Origin: Bacteroidota bacterium
GTDB lineage: Bacteria; Bacteroidota; Bacteroidia; UBA8524
Length of the DNA: 64,000 bases
Assembly (NCBI GenBank): GCA_016124735.1
Contig: WGMZ01000007.1
Coordinates: 62,001 to 126,000, forward strand
Direction: 5' to 3'
Part shown: positions 26,409 to 35,764 of the stretch, one piece after another
How the letters are laid out: every line of letters begins with the position of its first letter
Position numbering within the stretch: position 1 is the first letter of the stretch
The notes under the pieces: generated by a model
What the model was told of the DNA's origin: nothing
What the model saw: only the letters and a program-made list of their open reading frames with translations
Database searches by the model: none
Program-made: the position numbers and the translations under genes

Positions 26409-27635
26409 GTGAATCTAACCAGGGCCCGACATATTCTCTTTTACTTACTCGCATTCATCTTATTTGAAGAAAGCCTACGTGATTCCTGGTTGGAAGGAGA
26501 TTTGGTCGGGTATGTTATTGCCGGTGATTATGCCTGGCATGCAAAAGACATTTACAGTCATTGGCTCAATACCTGGCCTCCCTTGTTTTCCCTGTTTGGA
26601 ATCGTCGTCTACGCAATTGATTCCATTTCACCCCTTGGACTCCGCATTCTATGGCAATTAGGCTCTCTGTGGGCGGTTTGGCATATTTTTAAACGACTCA
26701 GTTTGCTTGTTTACCAAAAACCATTGGTGCTGAATCGCGCGGTAAAACAAGAGGAGATGTCCTTTCTCGATATTCGTTTCCAGGTTCCTTTTTTCCTTGC
26801 ATTCAAATATATCCTAGACAATACGGCCAATCTTCAGATCAATATCTACATGTTGGCTCTATGCATAGAGGGAATTTATCTATGGAAAATAGCAAACAAA
26901 CCTGTACCTGCAGCTTTGCTTTTTGGAATCACGCTGGCATTGAAAGTATATACTTTGTTTTTCGTGGTATGGTTCCTTTTTACGCGTCAGTGGAAAGTAT
27001 TCTTCGCGACAATTGCCTGGGTGCTGTTGCTCAATATTCCGGTATTTCTCTTTTTCGGGGTGGATCTTACCTTGCATTATTACCAGTATTGGTGGAAAGA
27101 AATTGCGCAGGGATTTCCAATGATCCTTCATAAAAACCAAAGCTTGTTTGCAGCCATTTGGCGGTTAACGGTGGAAGAGGACGCCGGACTGGGAATCAGC
27201 ACCAACCTGATTTCACTATCCATGGATGAGGCGAAAAGATTCACCTACGTTTTGGTGTTGCTCATTGGGTCCTGGCCTGCAATGCAGCTTTTCAGATTAA
27301 GCCAAAACAAGGAAAAGAGCTTGAAAGGAATGGCTTTATTTTTAGCATTGATACCACTTTTATCGCCGCTGGCCTGGAAGGCTTATTTTATTTTTCTGCT
27401 CCCTGCTCAATTTATTTTGGTCAAAGCCTGGTTCGACAAGAAACTTAGTAAATGGGAGAAATGGGTCTTTGTTGTCTCGCATATCTTGCTGATTATTAGC
27501 TCCGACATCTTTGTAGGTCCCTATGTCTCAGATTTGGCGGAATTGTATTCTCTCATTACGTTCGGAGCCATTTTGCTTGTGTCTCTGCTTCTGTTTCCTT
27601 TCTTTCGTTTATCATCCAACAAAACATCAAAATGA
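26409..27635 (+). CDS. GT87-type (DUF2029) membrane glycosyltransferase-like protein
   Basis: 408 residues with about ten membrane segments. The layout, an early acidic loop after the first helix (GDYAWHAKDIY), WPPLFSLF, and helices containing KVYTLFFVVWFLF, is that of GT-C glycosyltransferases of family GT87, which use polyprenyl-phosphate sugar donors on the outer side of the membrane. The start is GTG at 26409; a perfect TACATTTG at 26397-26404 would leave almost no leader, so the true start or promoter may differ. The stop overlaps the ATG of an RmlD-like reductase (ATGA), suggesting both act in making a surface glycan. Confidence 0.75.
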   Translation: MNLTRARHILFYLLAFILFEESLRDSWLEGDLVGYVIAGDYAWHAKDIYSHWLNTWPPLFSLFGIVVYAIDSISPLGLRILWQLGSLWAVWHIFKRLSLLVYQKPLVLNRAVKQEEMSFLDIRFQVPFFLAFKYILDNTANLQINIYMLALCIEGIYLWKIANKPVPAALLFGITLALKVYTLFFVVWFLFTRQWKVFFATIAWVLLLNIPVFLFFGVDLTLHYYQYWWKEIAQGFPMILHKNQSLFAAIWRLTVEEDAGLGISTNLISLSMDEAKRFTYVLVLLIGSWPAMQLFRLSQNKEKSLKGMALFLALIPLLSPLAWKAYFIFLLPAQFILVKAWFDKKLSKWEKWVFVVSHILLIISSDIFVGPYVSDLAELYSLITFGAILLVSLLLFPFFRLSSNKTSK

Positions 27636-28528
27636 AAAGAGTTCTCGTTACCGGCAGCAATGGTCTATTAGGACAAAAACTAAGTGACCTTTACACGAAG
27701 ATTGAAGGGGTAGACTTTTTGGCTACCGGTGCCGGCGCGAACAGACATCCCATGGGCGAGAAGCTGGCTTACCGAAGCATGGACATTCGCAACAAAGACG
27801 AGATTGATGCCTTGTTTGCAGATTTTCGTCCGGATACGGTCATTCATGCAGCCGCGATGACGAATGTGGATCAGTGTGAATTGGAAAAAGATGCCTGTAC
27901 TGCACTCAATGTGACGGCAGTAAATTATTTAATCGACGCCTGCAATCAGTACGATGGCCACCTGATCCATCTATCCACGGATTTTATTTTTGATGGGAAA
28001 GGGGGACCTTACAAGGAAGAGGATAGGCCCAATCCCATCAGCTTTTATGGCGAGTCAAAATTAGTGGGCGAAAAGATGATTCAGGAGAAAGCCAAGAAAT
28101 GGGCCATCGTCAGAACTGTCTTGGTTTATGGAATTGTGAAAGACATGAGCCGAAGTAATATTGTTCTCTGGGCAAAAAACGCTCTGGAATCAGGCAAGGA
28201 AATCAATGTAGTAACCGACCAATACCGATCGCCAACCCTTGCGGAAGATCTTGCCTTGGGTTGCAGATTGATAGAACAACAGGAAGCCCAGGGAATATTC
28301 CATATTTCGGGAAAAGATTTCATGTCAGTTTATGAGTTGGTTCAACGGGTAGCCGCCTACTGGAACTTACCTATTAATCATATGCATCCGAGCACTTCAG
28401 AAGGAATAAAACAAGCGGCAAAAAGACCACCTGTTACCGGATTTATTCTGGATAAAGCTATCAGGGAATTAGGTTATGCCCCGCGCAGTTTTGAGGAAGG
28501 CCTGGCCGTAATAAATGCGGAACTCTAA
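27632..28528 (+). CDS. RmlD-like NAD(P)-dependent sugar reductase
   Basis: 298 residues of the extended short-chain dehydrogenase type. The cofactor motif TGSNGLLGQ is at the N terminus, HAAAMTNVDQCE follows, and the catalytic YGESK sits near residue 148. The family includes dTDP-4-dehydrorhamnose reductase RmlD and methionine adenosyltransferase beta-like proteins; without rmlA-C nearby the exact substrate is open. It overlaps the GT87-like gene by four bases and ends at a hairpin. Confidence 0.85.
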   Translation: MKRVLVTGSNGLLGQKLSDLYTKIEGVDFLATGAGANRHPMGEKLAYRSMDIRNKDEIDALFADFRPDTVIHAAAMTNVDQCELEKDACTALNVTAVNYLIDACNQYDGHLIHLSTDFIFDGKGGPYKEEDRPNPISFYGESKLVGEKMIQEKAKKWAIVRTVLVYGIVKDMSRSNIVLWAKNALESGKEINVVTDQYRSPTLAEDLALGCRLIEQQEAQGIFHISGKDFMSVYELVQRVAAYWNLPINHMHPSTSEGIKQAAKRPPVTGFILDKAIRELGYAPRSFEEGLAVINAEL

Positions 28529-28529
28529 T

Positions 28530-28560
28530 TTTAAAAGGGCATTTCGTGCACCTTTTTAAA
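28530..28560 (+). terminator. probable terminator after the RmlD-like gene
   Basis: TTTAAAAGG-GCA / TGC-A-CCTTTTTAAA forms a long stem with one bulge around a TTTCG loop. The downstream arm itself carries five T. It isolates the following duplicated module from the sugar genes. Confidence 0.6.
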
Positions 28561-28621
28561 GATTTTCTTCATTAGATAAAAACATTTAAGGGGTTCAAGG
28601 CCTAAATTCCGGCATTGAATC

Positions 28622-30721
28622 ATGCCAAAATTTAAGACCCTTCTGGTCCTGGTATTTATTGTCCTTACCGCATCCTGTTCTTCTTCGAGGAAAGAACGTG
28701 AGTACTTTGATCGCTACCATACGGATAGACCCTTTGTAGACGATGTAAATACAGACATAGCCCTGCGGCTTAGGAAAGAATACCCAAAAGAGTCGTTCGC
28801 TGACGTTGGGAGCGAAATACTCATTGAGTATTATTTGGATGACAACCATGACTTCCATGGATCAGACTCACTAATGACGACTCATCTTAAAGCCAGAGTC
28901 ACCTATTACTACACAATCTTGTCATTGCATGAAGCTGCCCGCTTTCAATTTGCTGTATTCTATAATAAGCACATGACGACCAGCAAAATTATGGCAAGCT
29001 ATGCTCCCAAAGAACTTGGAGAAAACTGGTTTCAACCGAATACCACAGACATGAGCTATGAGGTGGATGGGTATTTTTACAGTGACGCCCGGCTAAATTC
29101 ATTTAGTGCGTATATGCCTACCGTTGGAACACAGCTGCGTTTCACCTATTCCCAGGACTATGAAAATGTGAACTACCTCACCAACGTTTATTTTTCTGAA
29201 TCTTTTCCGGTAAAAAGGAGAAAAATAATTGTACGTGCTCCGGAATGGCTGGATTTGAATACTGTCGTGAAAAATGGCAAATGGGTGAAGACAGAAAAAG
29301 GAATGCCCAATTTTAGCCACATTGCCGACTACCGTCGCATTCATCAACGAAAAGAAGGGTTGGATTACAATTGGTATGATTCCTACCGGGGTGAAAAAGA
29401 GAAGGAACGCGTGTATCAGTATAGAACCTATTCATTGACAAATGTGAAGCCAAGAGATGCCTATGCTGCAGAGGAAGGTCCGACTTATTATCTCCCTCAT
29501 CTTTTGATCCGGGTCGATAAATACAAAGACAAGAATGGGGAGGTGCACCATGTAATGGGTAATTTGGATGATTTGTATTCCTGGTACCGTCGGTTGGTGC
29601 AGAGCATTGGTAATAAGCCAGAAGCAGTAAAAGAGCAAGCGGCAAAACTGACAGCAGGATTGCATTCGGATGAAGAAAAGGTGAAAGCTATTTTTTACTG
29701 GGTGCAAGACAATGTTCGCTACCTCGCTTTTGAAGATGGACTGGCTGGGTTTAAGCCGGAACCCTGTCAGATGGTCTATGCAAATCGCTACGGCGATTGC
29801 AAGGGGATGGCGAATCTCTTAACCGAAATGCTGAAATCGCAAGGGTACGACGCCAGACTGACATGGATTGGAACCCGCAGGATTGCTTACAACTATTCTG
29901 AACCCAGTATGGCGGTGGATAACCACATGATTTGCACACTCAATCTGAATGGTAAAAGATATTTTCTCGACGCAACCGAAGACCTCATTGGCTTTGGAGA
30001 TTATGCACACAGGATTCAGGGAAGGGAAGTGCTGATTGAAGATGGAGCAAGCTACATTCTTGACAGTGTTCCGGATTTACCCGCAGAGAGGAATGCCGTA
30101 AATATCTACGCGGATATGCATTTAGATGGAGCGGTTCTAAAGGGGAAGGTAAAAGAATCGCATAAAGGAGAAAGTCATACGCGCATCATGCGGTATTTTG
30201 AATCAAAGAAAAGCGACCGGAGAAAAACGGCTCTTGAGCGATATCTGAACCGGCAGGGACTGGAAAACACCCTTTCCAATATTCAACAGGATTCCATCTT
30301 CTATCGTTTAGGGTCGACCCATTTCTCGTATGATATTGCATGCAATGACCTGAGTCTGACGACAGATTCCAGTGTCTATCTTAAAGTAAATTTTGTCGAG
30401 TTGCCCTATTATTCATTGCAATGGGATAAGTCTCGGCAATGTGGCTTGAGTTTTAGCTATAAGGTGAAGGAAAACCATGAGATTCATGTACAAATTCCAG
30501 ATGGATGGCAGGTAGCTAACTTACCAGATACTGTTTCAGTTCAATCCAAATCCTTTAGCAGTCTGCTTTATTATTCACAAGCCGGGATTGATTTGGTGAT
30601 GCATGCTTCTTTCGAAATTCCAGACGGTACCGTTGGATGGGAAGAGAGAAGAGATTGGGAAAACAACAGAAAGCTCATTCACGAATTCTATTCTAAGTAT
30701 GTGGTGTTCATTAAAAAATAG
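28622..30721 (+). CDS. transglutaminase-core lipoprotein, module copy 1 (gene A1)
   Basis: 699 residues. A signal peptide ends in a lipobox (LTASCSSS), so the protein is probably anchored by Cys20. Residues about 50-240 look like a DUF3857-type beta domain. A transglutaminase-like core follows with the intact triad: Cys393 in RYGDCKGMANLL, His435 in VDNHMIC and Asp450 in YFLDATED. The last ~200 residues are a beta-rich domain. Proteins of this type are probable periplasmic or surface cysteine peptidases or transferases; the substrate is unknown. It is the first of three close-set genes repeated as a block downstream; its partner copy at 33640 is interrupted. Confidence 0.85.
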   Translation: MPKFKTLLVLVFIVLTASCSSSRKEREYFDRYHTDRPFVDDVNTDIALRLRKEYPKESFADVGSEILIEYYLDDNHDFHGSDSLMTTHLKARVTYYYTILSLHEAARFQFAVFYNKHMTTSKIMASYAPKELGENWFQPNTTDMSYEVDGYFYSDARLNSFSAYMPTVGTQLRFTYSQDYENVNYLTNVYFSESFPVKRRKIIVRAPEWLDLNTVVKNGKWVKTEKGMPNFSHIADYRRIHQRKEGLDYNWYDSYRGEKEKERVYQYRTYSLTNVKPRDAYAAEEGPTYYLPHLLIRVDKYKDKNGEVHHVMGNLDDLYSWYRRLVQSIGNKPEAVKEQAAKLTAGLHSDEEKVKAIFYWVQDNVRYLAFEDGLAGFKPEPCQMVYANRYGDCKGMANLLTEMLKSQGYDARLTWIGTRRIAYNYSEPSMAVDNHMICTLNLNGKRYFLDATEDLIGFGDYAHRIQGREVLIEDGASYILDSVPDLPAERNAVNIYADMHLDGAVLKGKVKESHKGESHTRIMRYFESKKSDRRKTALERYLNRQGLENTLSNIQQDSIFYRLGSTHFSYDIACNDLSLTTDSSVYLKVNFVELPYYSLQWDKSRQCGLSFSYKVKENHEIHVQIPDGWQVANLPDTVSVQSKSFSSLLYYSQAGIDLVMHASFEIPDGTVGWEERRDWENNRKLIHEFYSKYVVFIKK

Positions 30722-30728
30722 GTCAGGA

Positions 30729-32966
30729 ATGAAAAAGTTAGTTCTAACACTTATTCTCTTGAGTCCTGCATTCGTAAAGGCTCAATCGCGGCTCGACACC
30801 TTAAAACGGGAATGGTTTCAGCAAGCCAAAGAATCCTGTGTACAAAAAATTGCTTCGGAAGACCTGGTATTTAAACGTCAGGAAATACCCGCTGAATGGT
30901 CCAAAAGTTCAGCAATCATCTTATCATCCTATGCAAAGTATTTTGCTTATTCATCGAAAGAAGGCTACCGCATCGGGCAGTATTCTCTGGATCGCATTTT
31001 ACTGCGTGATGAATATGCTTTGGAAGATTTTTCATCATTTGCTTTGGATGATGAAAGCTATTTAAATGTAAGGGTTATTAAAAGTGATGGCTCTGTAATC
31101 GAATTGGATCATAGCAGAGAAGTCTATGGAGAATACATATATACCAATGGAAATACGGGAAAATCGTGGCATTATTTAGATAATCGAAAAATACCGGTTC
31201 CGGGATTGGAGTTTGGGGATATAATTGAAATTGAGCGTTACGGAGAGAATATTAAATTTAACTCCAAGGGAAAAGTCATTTACCCAACTTCGGAGGAAGG
31301 CTTTTTCATTATGCGGATGCATGAGTCTTTTCCGATTTTGCAACGTACCGTCGACTTTGAAATAGGAAGTCCATTTGAATTGAAATGGAAAGCCATGAAC
31401 CAGGCTCCGGTTTTAAAGGAAGTAAGCAGAAACGAAAACCGGATCACTTACCGTCTCACTGATGGAAAAAGAAAAAACCTGAAGCCTGAATACTGGAGCA
31501 CTAAAAGCAGCGAAGAACCCTATGTCAAGGTAGCTTTTTCTAAAGCCAGAGAAGAACTTAAAGGGGAAATACTTTCTGAAAACAAAGAGTACGACCCTTC
31601 CTGGTTATTGCCTTATATCAATGAGATCCGAAAGGATAGAGAATTGAGTCAGTCTGGTGTTGCCCTCGATTTTGCGAAAGATAATTTTATGGGCACTTTT
31701 AAGTTCAGCGGTTCTGTTGCAAGAAAGTTCTATTCCTACTACCGAAGTGAATGTTTCCTTAACCAACACAGCATTTCTTACGAAATGAGTGATGCACATT
31801 TCCTTGCTATACTGAGCAGGGTACTGGATAAGTTTAAGGTTAAATACGAATGGATGGCAGCAGTTCCGAAGGAATTGGGTACCTGGAAGGATGTTGTTTC
31901 TGCGGATGAAGTCTATTTGGGAATCCGGGTCAAACAGGAGAATGAAATATACACGGAATTCGATCCATATTCCACTTACAATGAACTGGATCCGTCTATT
32001 CAGGGAACCAATGCTGTCTTTATTGATTTCCAGCGCTCGGAAAAACATCCGGGTCTGCGATTTGAAGAGTTACCAGAATCTGGTCCAAAAGATAACCTGC
32101 TTACAACGACCTGGACACTATCAATTGATGGAACCCGGGTGAATGCAGAAAGGAAAAACGCATTCACAGGCCAAAGTCGGTTTTCACCGATGGAATATTT
32201 ACCGCATACCCTCTTGTTCGACGACGATTACAAGCGCTTGTACGGGAAAAATTATGCGCTGGGGATTGTTTCAAGCCATCCTTTTATTGAAAGAAGGGAT
32301 TTGTGGGATCGCATGGAGGAAGTTGCTGACAGGTACTGGCACGACGACCTGAAATATGCAGAGAAGCAATTGACTTATTATTTCAGGAACCGTAATTATG
32401 GTTTTGAAGATTACAGCTTCGTTAGGTTGAATGATCCGGCAAGAGAATTGGGAAGTCCGGAACTGGTATTCACCGATAAGATGACACTAAACAGCCTGCT
32501 GGGTGAATCGGACACGATTAAAATATTTCATATCGGACGACTGCTTGGTGAAACGATTTATCATCTGGATGCGGAAGATAGTATTCGGCAAACCGGGATA
32601 ATGATGCGAACACCTCAGACCGTTAAAACGGTTATTATACTGAAGGATGCCGCAAAATATTCGTATTCCGGATTACGCTATTTGGACACCACCGTGGAAA
32701 ATGAAGCGGGCTCCTTTTCTGTTTCCCACACAATTCATGATGAACAGGTTGAAATTATTGCCATTCAAACATTTACTGGCCAACGATTGGGGGCCAACAA
32801 GTGGAACGATGTATTGGACCTTGTTCAATGCGTGGCAGAAACCAACAGGAAAAAGCTCCTTGTGACAAAGAAAGCAGAACAGGAGAAAGAAGAAATTAAA
32901 ACGACGGATGACGGCCAATCCAAAGGAGATAAAGTGGAGGAAATGGAGGGATCCAATGATGAATAA
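30729..32966 (+). CDS. secreted DUF3857-type protein, module copy 1 (gene B1)
   Basis: 745 residues. ATG at 30729 gives a signal peptide (MKKLVLTLILLSPAFVKAQ); the longer open frame starting 126 bases earlier overlaps gene A1 and is rejected. Residues about 55-200 contain IPVPGLEFGDIIEIERYGEN, typical of DUF3857. A helical region about residues 320-420 resembles a transglutaminase core by its layout, but the position of the catalytic Cys is occupied by SDAHFLAILSRVL, so it is probably inactive. The C terminus is very acidic and low complexity. It begins 7 bases after A1, so the two are likely co-translated and may work as an active/inactive pair. Confidence 0.8.
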   Translation: MKKLVLTLILLSPAFVKAQSRLDTLKREWFQQAKESCVQKIASEDLVFKRQEIPAEWSKSSAIILSSYAKYFAYSSKEGYRIGQYSLDRILLRDEYALEDFSSFALDDESYLNVRVIKSDGSVIELDHSREVYGEYIYTNGNTGKSWHYLDNRKIPVPGLEFGDIIEIERYGENIKFNSKGKVIYPTSEEGFFIMRMHESFPILQRTVDFEIGSPFELKWKAMNQAPVLKEVSRNENRITYRLTDGKRKNLKPEYWSTKSSEEPYVKVAFSKAREELKGEILSENKEYDPSWLLPYINEIRKDRELSQSGVALDFAKDNFMGTFKFSGSVARKFYSYYRSECFLNQHSISYEMSDAHFLAILSRVLDKFKVKYEWMAAVPKELGTWKDVVSADEVYLGIRVKQENEIYTEFDPYSTYNELDPSIQGTNAVFIDFQRSEKHPGLRFEELPESGPKDNLLTTTWTLSIDGTRVNAERKNAFTGQSRFSPMEYLPHTLLFDDDYKRLYGKNYALGIVSSHPFIERRDLWDRMEEVADRYWHDDLKYAEKQLTYYFRNRNYGFEDYSFVRLNDPARELGSPELVFTDKMTLNSLLGESDTIKIFHIGRLLGETIYHLDAEDSIRQTGIMMRTPQTVKTVIILKDAAKYSYSGLRYLDTTVENEAGSFSVSHTIHDEQVEIIAIQTFTGQRLGANKWNDVLDLVQCVAETNRKKLLVTKKAEQEKEEIKTTDDGQSKGDKVEEMEGSNDE

Positions 32967-32982
32967 GATAAAATTGGGTACG

Positions 32983-33591
32983 ATGAAGAAGCTGATTAAG
33001 TTGGGCCTTTTCGCCGTTTTAATTCTGGGCTTTCACGCCCATGCTCAGGTAAATACGGGTATAGAATTGATATCACCAAGTATTTCCTTAAACCCCTTTC
33101 TTCCGAATGGACCAAAGCTTGACAATTACAATGGATTGGGAGGAATTGGTTGGTTTAGGCAACATTGGAAAAAGGATCGTTTTTACCGTACCTGGGACTG
33201 TCGATTCGAATACGGAACGGGTATATACACCCATTCAGATGCGACTTATATGCCTTATAACGGAATAAAAGGAGATTACCATCAAATAGGCGTTAGTGTG
33301 AATTGGGCTTGGGGAAAGCCCTTATTTAACAAAGAATTTGACGACCGTTTCTTTTGGTTTGCGACGGGCGGTTTTGGGTTCAATTACCAACTCACCAAAG
33401 GAAAAGCATTTATTTCAAGTAATTCTTATGTCGATTTTGAAAGGGAAACTTATACGCCAAATCTCAATGGAACCTTTGGGTTTCAAGCCAGAATGGGGAT
33501 GAGTTGGTATTACCACCTTTGTGCAGAAGCCAGCTTATCGAACGTAAGTAAATTCAATATTAAAATTCGTTTCCTGCGGAGAAATGGATGA
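32983..33591 (+). CDS. small exported protein of unknown family, module copy 1 (gene C1)
   Basis: 202 residues from ATG 32983, which opens a good signal peptide (MKKLIKLGLFAVLILGFHAHAQ); ATGs at 32956 and 32959 overlap gene B1. The mature part is rich in Trp, Tyr, Phe and Gly. Segments QHWKKDRFYR, WGKPLFNKEFDDRFFW and a C-terminal strand NIKIRFLRRNG recur in the copy at 37981. An outer-membrane barrel or soluble beta-sandwich are both possible. I recognise no family. It follows B1 by 16 bases. Confidence 0.7.
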   Translation: MKKLIKLGLFAVLILGFHAHAQVNTGIELISPSISLNPFLPNGPKLDNYNGLGGIGWFRQHWKKDRFYRTWDCRFEYGTGIYTHSDATYMPYNGIKGDYHQIGVSVNWAWGKPLFNKEFDDRFFWFATGGFGFNYQLTKGKAFISSNSYVDFERETYTPNLNGTFGFQARMGMSWYYHLCAEASLSNVSKFNIKIRFLRRNG

Positions 33592-33639
33592 TTTCATTCA
33601 TGCCAATAAACATAGAAACTTTAAACCGAACCAAAACAA

Positions 33640-35760
33640 ATGGGATATAATCGAATAAAAGCAGTAGGATTGGGAGCGGGCCTCCTGGCTCTAAGCGCCT
33701 GCAACAGCGTGCCTCAGGAACTGCTTAAGTACAAAACAACCCAGCCATTTATTACGCTTGAAAACAGAGAATTGGCGTCGTCTTTAGCGAAAAAATATCC
33801 GGATGATCCTTTTTATACCAATCAGAGCGAAGTATTGGTTGAGTTTTATCTGGAGGATAAGAAAGGTTCCAGAAAATCAAAGCGAGAGGACCAGGAAGAT
33901 GAGAAGATGGATGATATGGTCACCGAGCTAAAAGCAAAGGTGACTTATTACCAATCCGTATTGGCATTGAATGATTTTACTGATTACCGGGATCAGGTTT
34001 ATTACAATGACTTAATGACCGTTTCTCCGATTTATTATTCTTATGAAGCTTTTCGCGAAAAACATAAATGGTATTACAAAACCACCTTCTCGAGTTCTTA
34101 TGAAGTGGATGGAATGTTTTATACCGATGCGCGGCTAAAGTATTTTAGTGCGAAAATACCTGCTCAGGGAACCCAATTGGATTATGTATACTCCGTGGTT
34201 TACGACAATGTGACCTACCTGACGAATCTTTATTTTCTGGATTATATGCCAATGGGCAAAAAGAGTGTCACCTTTAAAATACCTGACTGGCTGGACGCAG
34301 AGATAATTGAAAAGAATCTGAGTGGCTTTAATATTTCGAGAAGTACACGAAATCCAAGAGGGAGCAAGATTGAGACATTTCGGGAACAAATGGGGTGGGA
34401 TGCAGACTCAGAATCGGATACCAAGTCTAAAAAGAGAGGACAGAAGCGAACCAAATACAATTACATCCATTTTGAAGCTTCGAATATGCAGCCTTTAAAA
34501 AGGGAAAAATATGCTACCGGGCCTACACACCAAATGCCACATGTTTTGGTTTCCTTGAAAAAATATGAGGATAAATCAGGAAAGGAAAAGAATATTCTGG
34601 GCTCTGTTTCCGATTTATATGCCTGGTACCACAAGTTGGTGAGCAATGTTGAAAACGACACAAGCAAAGTGGCTGAAAAAGCGAGGGAACTGACACAAGG
34701 CAAGACATCAGACCTGGAAAAGGTTAAGGCGGTATATTACTGGATTCAGGACAATGTTCGCTACATCGCTTATGAGGATGGAATAGCGGGTTTTCAGCCG
34801 GAAGCATGTCAAAATGTTTTCGAAGATCGATACGGGGATTGCAAAGGGATGGCCAATCTACTTACACAAATGCTTCGTTGTTTGGGTTACGATGCACATG
34901 TTACCTGGATAGGAACACGCAGGATAGCGTATGATTATTCCATTCCAAGTTTGGCAGTAGACAATCACATGATCTGTACCCTGAATCTGGATGGAAAACG
35001 CTATTTCCTGGACCCTACAGAGGATTATATCGAATTGGGCGATTATGCACACCGCATTCAGGGCAGGCAAGTCCTGATTGAAAATGGGGATACGTTTTTA
35101 CTCGATAGGGTTCCTAACCTCGGTTACGAAAGGAATCAATGCGAAAAAACAGAATCCTTCACTTTAAGTGACGATGGAGACTTGATAGGCCAGGCGAAGG
35201 AGGTTTATCGCGGAGAAAGTAAAACGAATATTTTACGCTTTTATAATGAACTTAAATCCGATCGCAGAGCAACGGCATTGGAGCGTTACCTCAATGATCA
35301 AAATACAAGTTTACAGGTAAATAATATTCACTTCTCGGATCTTACAGACCGGGTGCAGCCAGTAACATTTGATTACGATTTGCGGGTTAAGAACCATGCT
35401 TTGAAAGCTGACAATAAATTATTCTTAAAGTTGGACTGGGTCGGCGAATAGAATGCCCTTGAATTGGATACAAGCCGGATATCCGATGTGGATGTTGGAT
35501 ATAAAGTGTTCAATCAGGTGAGTCGATCCGTGTTCATCCCAAAAGGATATAAGCTCGAGTTTTCACCCAAAAAAATTGATGTAAAGAATGAGGATTACCG
35601 AATACTAATGGAGTATCATCTGGAAGGTGATAAGCTTCTTTTTAACAAGGAAATCATCTTTTACAATGGGATTATTCCGGTGGACAGAGTAAAGGAATGG
35701 AATGCTCTTCAACTCGAAATGTCCAGATTTTACAGTGATTTTGTACTCTTAACGCGATAA
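33640..35760 (+). pseudogene. transglutaminase-core lipoprotein, module copy 2, interrupted by amber stop (gene A2)
   Basis: This is the paralogue of gene A1. A lipobox-like LALSACNS follows the N-terminal hydrophobic segment. The core triad is intact: Cys401 in RYGDCKGMANLL, His443 in VDNHMIC, Asp458 in YFLDPTED. The frame is broken by TAG at 35449-35451 (codon 604) and then continues in the same frame for 102 more codons to 35760. The continuation aligns with the A1 C-terminal domain, so only one codon separates two parts of one gene. The possibilities are a nonsense mutation, a sequencing error, or a shortened functional protein that keeps the whole catalytic core. The second fragment has no good start of its own. 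It lies 48 bases after gene C1 and 4 bases before B2. Confidence 0.85.
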
Positions 35761-35764
35761 GAAA

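Noticed and set aside
31605-32048. 147-codon minus-strand frame inside gene B1
   Set aside because: Antisense shadow; B1 is supported by a paralogue and a signal peptide.
35449-35451. Read-through or pyrrolysine insertion at the amber codon
   Set aside because: TAG is used as an ordinary stop by other genes here (yhhQ, queA, lspA, pbpC), and no recoding signal or pyrrolysine gene is in view.
35464-35760. Independent 98-codon gene after the amber stop
   Set aside because: It begins with TTG, is in frame with the upstream part and matches the C-terminal domain of the paralogue, so it is the remainder of gene A2.
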